A DNA stretch of 64,000 nucleotides. Origin: DSVQ01 sp964484765. Its GTDB lineage: Bacteria; Planctomycetota; Planctomycetia; Planctomycetales; Planctomycetaceae. The notes under the pieces are model-generated. The model had not been told where the DNA came from. It ran no database searches and saw only the letters and a program-made list of their open reading frames with translations. Shown here in pieces: positions 59,232-64,000 of the stretch (its first letter is position 1; each line of letters opens with the position of its first letter). The translations under genes and the position numbers were made by a program. The DNA is taken from contig CAZAGI010000020.1 in the NCBI GenBank assembly GCA_964484765.1, positions 34,207 to 98,206 of the forward strand. The letters are read 5' to 3'.

Positions 59232-59612
59232 ATGGTTCGTGGAATGATGATGGCGGTGGTAATGGCAAGCGTGATTGCGTTAGGAAATATCGCCTCGGCG
59301 GGTGTCCGCGGCGGTCACTATGAAGGTGTTGTTAAGTACGGTGACGGATCGACATATCCCATCGCCGTTGATTTCGCCGCCTCGGGTACTCAGTTCCGAG
59401 AAGACGGATATCTGGGGTCCTACACCGAAGTCAACCTGGTGGTGATTTCATTCTGGAATGCCGAGTTCGATGACTTCACCAATTACACCGCCAAAGGGAT
59501 TTCCATCCTCGGCTTCCTGACGACGTACAACGTCAATCAAACGGACGGAGCCGACGACTACTCGGGCACCTTGCTCAAGATGGGTCCCTCGCAAGTCCGC
59601 ACGGCCAAGTGA
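59232..59612 (+). CDS. small secreted protein, unknown
   Basis: Encodes 126 aa with a signal peptide (RGMMMAVVMASVIALGNIASA). The mature part is predicted as a small beta sandwich or barrel (GGHYEGVVKYGDGSTYPIAVDFAASG). Its start resembles the opening of the next protein's N-terminal domain (GEYVGEVNRDGNSTKYGLHIIARGNG), so the two may be related. No family is recognised. A terminator follows. Confidence 0.75.
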   Translation: MVRGMMMAVVMASVIALGNIASAGVRGGHYEGVVKYGDGSTYPIAVDFAASGTQFREDGYLGSYTEVNLVVISFWNAEFDDFTNYTAKGISILGFLTTYNVNQTDGADDYSGTLLKMGPSQVRTAK

Positions 59613-59629
59613 CTCGGCCCGGCTGCCTC

Positions 59630-59672
59630 CAGCCCCGTTGCGCCCGTTTGGTGGCCTCCGGGGCTGTTTTCG
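59630..59672 (+). terminator. hairpin terminator
   Basis: An 8-bp stem (CAGCCCCG / CGGGGCTG, 59630-59637 and 59659-59666) is followed by TTTTCGTTTT, just after the preceding gene. The loop of 21 bases is larger than usual. Confidence 0.6.
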
Positions 59673-59776
59673 TTTTCCATGAAGAATCCGTGCCCCTTGC
59701 AGTGCTTCCGTGCGCATCAGAGAATGACTGATCGTGGCTCACAACATCACGATGCAGATTCAAATGGAGATGCCCC

Positions 59777-60757
59777 ATGCGGTGCGGATGGCAAGCTTTC
59801 GTCGGGATGGCACTGGTTTCCCTCAGCGCGACGGCGATCGCGCAAGGACCCTCGAAGGCGGCCCTCTCCGCCGCCGACGCGGACGCCGATTTCCCGTTTC
59901 AAGGTGAGTACGTTGGCGAGGTCAACCGCGACGGCAACTCCACAAAATACGGTCTGCACATCATCGCTCGAGGAAATGGCAAATTTCACGCCGTCGCGTA
60001 TCCCGGTGGACTTCCCGGCGATGGTTTTCTGGGCGGTGAAAAGATCGAAGCCGACGGTGAACTGAAGAACGGTGCTGTGGAATTTGTGCACGACAACGTC
60101 GTGTCGACTCTCAAGGACGGCACCCTGACCACCGTCGTCGATGGCCAGGAAGCCGCCAAGTTCAGCAAGGTGGAACGAAAGAGTCCCACCCTCGGCATGA
60201 AACCGCCAGCGGGGGCAAAAGTGCTGTTCGATGGTTCGTCCGCGGATGCCTTCGAGAACGGCAAAGTCGACCCCAATAACCTGCTCATTCAGGGAGTAAC
60301 GAGCAAACACAAGTTCCAGGACGCGACCATCCACCTGGAATTCCAACTGTCGTACATGCCCACGGCATCGGGACAGGGTCGGGCCAACAGCGGCTGTTAT
60401 CTGCAAGGCCGGTATGAAGTTCAGATTCTCGATTCGTTCGGTCTTGAAGGGAAAAACAACGAATGCGGTGGCATCTACACGATTCGCGACCCGAGCACCA
60501 ACATGTGCTTCCCGCCGATCGCGTGGCAGACCTACGATATCGACTTCACCGCGGCGAAATACGACGCCGACGGTAAGAAGACCGCCGATGCCAAGATGAC
60601 TGTGAAACACAACGGCGTGGTGATTCACAAGGACGTCGCACTGCCGAAGACGACGACCGCCGCCCCTGTCGCCGAAGGTCCGCAACCGGGTCCCTTGTAC
60701 TTGCAAGACCACGGCAACCCGATCCGCTTCCGCAACATCTGGATCGTCGAGAAATAG
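59777..60757 (+). CDS. secreted 3-keto-disaccharide hydrolase (DUF1080) protein
   Basis: Encodes 326 aa with a signal peptide (CGWQAFVGMALVSLSATAIA). The N-terminal part (about 35-130) is a separate small domain. The C-terminal DUF1080 jelly roll (about 148-326) shows VLFDGSSADAFENG, LEFQLSYMP, NSGCYLQGRYEVQILDSFG, CGGIYTIRDPSTNMCFPPIAWQTYDIDF and ending GNPIRFRNIWI. The family includes beta-glucanase-like folds now linked to hydrolysis of 3-keto-glycosides. Planctomycetes have many copies. The protein is extracytoplasmic. Confidence 0.9.
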   Translation: MRCGWQAFVGMALVSLSATAIAQGPSKAALSAADADADFPFQGEYVGEVNRDGNSTKYGLHIIARGNGKFHAVAYPGGLPGDGFLGGEKIEADGELKNGAVEFVHDNVVSTLKDGTLTTVVDGQEAAKFSKVERKSPTLGMKPPAGAKVLFDGSSADAFENGKVDPNNLLIQGVTSKHKFQDATIHLEFQLSYMPTASGQGRANSGCYLQGRYEVQILDSFGLEGKNNECGGIYTIRDPSTNMCFPPIAWQTYDIDFTAAKYDADGKKTADAKMTVKHNGVVIHKDVALPKTTTAAPVAEGPQPGPLYLQDHGNPIRFRNIWIVEK

Positions 60758-60772
60758 TGTTACTGAAAGAAG

Positions 60773-60794
60773 CCCAGGGTTTCTGAACCCTGGG
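60773..60794 (+). terminator. hairpin terminator
   Basis: A 9-bp stem CCCAGGGTT / AACCCTGGG with a 4-base loop begins 16 bases after the DUF1080 stop and is followed by TGTCTTCATTTTTG, so termination is likely. Confidence 0.75.
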
Positions 60795-60821
60795 TGTCTT
60801 CATTTTTGATGATCATCTCGC

Positions 60822-62534
60822 ATGCAGAACGCGACGATTGCCGCATTGTTTGAGGAACTGGGCGACCTGCTGGAGTTGCAGGGGGCCAATCCATTCCGGG
60901 TCCGCGCGTATCGCAATGCGGCCCGGACGCTGGAAGCGACATCGCAGTCGGTCGCGGATGTCGTCGCCACGCCGGGGCATGATCTGACGTCGCTGGAAGG
61001 GATCGGCAAAGACCTCGCAGAGAAGATTGAAACGATCGTCACCACGGGGACGCATCCCGCGCTCGAGGAAGCCCGGTCGCACTTTCCTCCGGATGTGCGG
61101 CAGATGCTGCGCATTCCCGGCATCGGTCCGAAAAAGGTCGCGGCTCTCATCAACGAATTAAAGATTCAGTCGCTGGCCGATCTGAAAGCCGCGTGTGAGC
61201 AGGACCGCGTCGCCGGACTGAAGGGTTTTGGAAAGAAGACGCAGCAGATCATTCTCGAAGGGATGGCGCATCGGGAAGCCGCCGGGAATCGCGTGCTGCT
61301 CATTCACGCCAAGTCGGCAGTGGATGAAATCATTCGTGATCTGAAAACGGTACCCGGCGTCGACCAGGTGTCTGAAGCGGGAAGTTGTCGCCGGCGACGT
61401 GAAACCTGCGGCGATCTGGATGTGCTGGCAACGGCGGCGGATTCCACGGCGGTGATGGACCGATTGGCGGCGCATCCGTTGGTCGAAAAGGTTCTGGCCC
61501 GTGGTGAGACGAAACAGCGGGTGCGGTTGGAAAGCGGCATGGAGCTTGACCTGCGCGTGGTTCCCCCGGAATCGTTCGGGGCTGCGCTGCAGTACTTCAC
61601 CGGGTCGAAAGAACACAACATTGTTATCCGCCGTCGGGCGCAAGAACGGGGGCTGAAAGTCAACGAGTGGGGCGTCTTTCGCGGTGAAGAAGCCGTCGCT
61701 GGTCGAACTGAGGAAGACGTGTACGCCGCCGTCGGGTTGCCGTGGATTGCACCAGAACTGCGGGAAAATCGCGGGGAAATCGAACGGGCCGAGCAGGGCA
61801 CGCTGCCGACGCTGGTCGAGGTCGCCGACATTCAAGGCGATCTGCACATGCACACCACAGCGAGCGACGGCATCGCCACCATCCGTGAAATGGCCGAAGC
61901 CGCCAAAGCCCGCGGGTTGAAATACATCGCGATCACCGACCATTCCAAACGCGTCAGCATGGCGAATGGCTTGGACGCCACGCGACTACGGGAACATTGG
62001 AAAGCCATCGAAAAAGTCCGCAGCCAGGTGAGCGGCATCGAAATTTTCCGCGGCATCGAGTGCGACATCCTGGAAGACGCCACGATGGACCTCGACGACG
62101 ACGTCCTCTCCGAAGCGGATTGGGTCATCGCGGTGCTGCACTACGGGTTGAAACAACCACGTGCGCAGATCATGCAGCGGTTGCTCAACGCTTGTCGAAA
62201 CCCGCATGTCGACATCATCGGCCATCCCTCGGGACGACTCATCGACAAGCGACCCGGGGCGGACATTGTCTACGAGGACCTGTTCAAAGCTGCGGCCGAT
62301 CATGGCGTGATGATGGAGATCAATGCCAATCCCGAGCGACTGGACCTCGACGACATTCAGGCCGCCGCGGCAAAAGCGCACGGCATACCCATCGTGATCA
62401 GTACGGATTCGCATACGACCGACGGATTTCATGCGCTGCCGTGGGGAGTGTTTCAGGCACGTCGTGCGGGGCTCAGCCCAGCCGATATCGCCAACGCCCG
62501 GCCCTATGCCGAGTTCAAAAAGCTCCTGCGATGA
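60822..62534 (+). CDS. polX: DNA polymerase/3'-5' exonuclease PolX
   Basis: Encodes 570 aa. Two helix-hairpin-helix elements come first (SLEGIGKDLAEKIETI and RIPGIGPKKVAALINEL). The family X polymerase palm contains GSCRRRRETCGDLDVL (about 187-202) and MELDLRVVP, which carry the metal-binding aspartates. A C-terminal PHP domain (from about 342: GDLHMHTTASDG, YIAITDHSKR, MEINANP, VISTDSHT) gives metal-dependent exonuclease activity. The protein fills short gaps in DNA repair. It is complete and of normal length. Confidence 0.95.
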   Translation: MQNATIAALFEELGDLLELQGANPFRVRAYRNAARTLEATSQSVADVVATPGHDLTSLEGIGKDLAEKIETIVTTGTHPALEEARSHFPPDVRQMLRIPGIGPKKVAALINELKIQSLADLKAACEQDRVAGLKGFGKKTQQIILEGMAHREAAGNRVLLIHAKSAVDEIIRDLKTVPGVDQVSEAGSCRRRRETCGDLDVLATAADSTAVMDRLAAHPLVEKVLARGETKQRVRLESGMELDLRVVPPESFGAALQYFTGSKEHNIVIRRRAQERGLKVNEWGVFRGEEAVAGRTEEDVYAAVGLPWIAPELRENRGEIERAEQGTLPTLVEVADIQGDLHMHTTASDGIATIREMAEAAKARGLKYIAITDHSKRVSMANGLDATRLREHWKAIEKVRSQVSGIEIFRGIECDILEDATMDLDDDVLSEADWVIAVLHYGLKQPRAQIMQRLLNACRNPHVDIIGHPSGRLIDKRPGADIVYEDLFKAAADHGVMMEINANPERLDLDDIQAAAAKAHGIPIVISTDSHTTDGFHALPWGVFQARRAGLSPADIANARPYAEFKKLLR

Positions 62535-62560
62535 TCGACGGCGATTGTTGACGAGCGGGA

Positions 62561-64000
62561 TTATGCGGGTGATTGCTGAGTTGCCGCGCGCATGCGGAAG
62601 TGCCGAAGTTTCTCCTGGAGGAACCACGTCGCGCCCAGCACCAGTCCGCCGCACGCGGTCACGCCAATCAGCGTCGGCCAACCGTGGTGGCTCCAGTCTT
62701 GAGCCGAGACCGCGTAGCAGTAATATCCCAGCACAACAAGAGGCAAGACTTGCGGCCAGATGGCCTGCGCGATCAATCGCTGCGGTGCAATCCCCAGGCG
62801 TTTCATCGCCACGGGAACCATCACACCCAGTTCAATGCACAGCACGGGCACAAATGTGCCCCACGCAACGCCGATCAGTCCCCAGTACGAGCAGAGCACA
62901 ATACTCAACAGCAGATTGCATACGGCTTCCACCAGATACAGAATTGCGGGGAAACGGACGTCGCCCATCCCGAACAGGAACGACCGGATCACGCTGCACG
63001 GCAAGGCGACCAATTGCGCCGCGAGCAGCACCACCAGAATGTCATGGCTGGATTCGTAACCGTCCCCCATCCAGTTGCGGATGACGTCGCCGCCGAAGAA
63101 CCACGCGCCAATAAACGCGCCGCCTACCAGCAGAAACACGGTTCCCACCGAGTGCAGCAGGAACCGCTGCAAGCGGTGACGTTCGGTGATGGCCGACAGC
63201 GCACCGGCGGTCGGCATACAGATCTGCGCGATCTTGTCGATCGGCTGTTTGAGGAACTGAGTCAACCGCAGCGCGATGTAGTAGGGAACGATTTTGTTAG
63301 TCCCCATCATGATGCCGATCACCACCGAGTCGGTTGCGTTCGTCAATTGATAGGCGATCGCATTAAGAAACGCCATGGCGCTGAAGGAACTGCATTCCTT
63401 GAACGTATTCCAGTCGAGGTGTTCACGCCGAATTTGCAGCTGCGGGAGACACCGGTAGGCAAACCAGGCACATGCCAGGTTTTCGGCGACCGTGATGAAG
63501 AAATAGATCGACGCGATCGTGAGCAAGCCCCAGCGGCTGTGCAAAAACACTCCAATCAGCACCAGTCGCAGCAGGTCGGAACCGACGGAGACGGTGCGTT
63601 CGAGATCGAAGCGTCGCACGCCCATTAACACGCCGCCGAAGACACTGCCGACCATGCCGGTGGCGACGTTCAACCCCAGCACCACAATCGTCAATTGAAT
63701 TTCAAAGAGCTTCTCGCCCTCCCAGTGGCTCGTCCACGGCGCCACGAGGCTCAGCACGATGGCGACCAGGAACGCGGTGGCTCCCGTCACCGTATAGAAC
63801 GCGACAATCAGCGACACGATTTGATTGACGCGGCGATAATCGCCTTCGGCCTGAAACTTGGCAACATACCGGCTGATGGTGTCGCCAAAGCCGAAGTAAA
63901 GAATTCCCGCGTAGCTTGCCATCGAGTTGATGAAGAGCCAGGTGCCGTAGGAATCGTCACCCATCACACGGACGACGTACGGCATCAGGAAGAAGCCGAC
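62561..64000 (-). CDS. polysaccharide flippase/MATE-like membrane protein, 5' end cut off
   Basis: At least 479 codons lie in the window, and the frame stays open to the last base. The first visible residues (FFLMPYVVRVMGDDSYGTW) correspond to the region after the first membrane helix of Wzx-type proteins, so the true start is outside. It has about 11-12 hydrophobic segments, including NAIAYQLTNATDSVVIGIMMG and VAWGTFVPVLCIELGVMVPVA. These proteins move undecaprenyl-linked sugars or related lipids across the membrane. No glycosyltransferase cluster is visible beside it; it converges on polX. Confidence 0.88.
   Translation of the reverse strand, partial: VGFFLMPYVVRVMGDDSYGTWLFINSMASYAGILYFGFGDTISRYVAKFQAEGDYRRVNQIVSLIVAFYTVTGATAFLVAIVLSLVAPWTSHWEGEKLFEIQLTIVVLGLNVATGMVGSVFGGVLMGVRRFDLERTVSVGSDLLRLVLIGVFLHSRWGLLTIASIYFFITVAENLACAWFAYRCLPQLQIRREHLDWNTFKECSSFSAMAFLNAIAYQLTNATDSVVIGIMMGTNKIVPYYIALRLTQFLKQPIDKIAQICMPTAGALSAITERHRLQRFLLHSVGTVFLLVGGAFIGAWFFGGDVIRNWMGDGYESSHDILVVLLAAQLVALPCSVIRSFLFGMGDVRFPAILYLVEAVCNLLLSIVLCSYWGLIGVAWGTFVPVLCIELGVMVPVAMKRLGIAPQRLIAQAIWPQVLPLVVLGYYCYAVSAQDWSHHGWPTLIGVTACGGLVLGATWFLQEKLRHFRMRAATQQSPA

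Overview
The window looks like chromosomal DNA from a planctomycete (phylum Planctomycetota). The evidence is gene content and style: a Tat-exported DUF1501 protein, a DUF1570 gluzincin-like protein, a 3-keto-disaccharide hydrolase (DUF1080), a neutral-ceramidase-like protein, tandem GYF domains, a prenyltransferase-repeat membrane protein, an FHA-GAF-SpoIIE phosphatase, GTG/TTG starts, moderately high GC with long spurious antisense frames, and several families of short dispersed repeats of the kind planctomycete genomes carry between genes. I see no rRNA, tRNA, CRISPR array, transposase or prophage gene. The genus cannot be fixed from the sequence alone.

Layout. 1-9.5 kb: a secreted YHS-like protein (+) faces a minus-strand run that reads leftward as mlaE-mlaF-mlaD (lipid transport), a small membrane protein, a PIG-L deacetylase, a DUF1501 protein, a DUF1570 protein and a class III aminotransferase. 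9.5-15.6 kb: plus-strand secreted hydrolases, a beta-propeller-like protein, a CPXCG zinc-ribbon protein, a hydroxypyruvate-isomerase-like protein and mogA. 15.7-24.3 kb: a compact six-gene plus-strand operon encoding a BRCT/pentapeptide/SWIM-like protein, two unrecognised proteins, a MoxR AAA+ ATPase, a DUF5682 protein and a vWA protein. This is the best candidate for a poorly described system. 24.4-31.5 kb: hemB (-), an HTH protein with acidic repeats and a membrane anchor (+), a DUF58 protein (-), a neutral-ceramidase-like protein (+) and a stand-alone ketoacyl synthase (-). 32.2-35.6 kb: flagellar cap fliD and chaperone fliS. 35.6-42.4 kb: an HD phosphohydrolase (-), a tandem ACT protein (+), an SGNH hydrolase and enolase-superfamily pair (-), a membrane protein (+) and a TolC-like lipoprotein (-). 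42.5-51.3 kb (+): a TIGR04283-type glycosyltransferase, a RodA/FtsW protein, an MBOAT acyltransferase with a small membrane partner, a group II PLP decarboxylase, an outer-membrane-like protein, a membrane protein and a prenyltransferase-repeat protein. 51.4-54.6 kb (-): a MacB/FtsX-type permease and the FHA-GAF-PP2C phosphatase. 55.2-64 kb: speD, a triple-GYF protein, pgk (-), a small secreted protein, a DUF1080 protein, polX and the 3'-terminal part of a flippase gene cut by the window edge.

How the genes work together. The clear functional groups are the Mla-type transporter, the MoxR/DUF5682/vWA operon, the FliD/FliS pair, the SGNH/enolase-superfamily pair (3-base gap) and the MBOAT pair (ATGA overlap). 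Most other genes look like single housekeeping or surface genes. Intergenic gaps repeatedly hold inverted repeats; some are convincing terminators, and others are members of dispersed repeat families, including copies placed in both gaps of the mla operon. GC content, residue numbers and domain limits are by eye.
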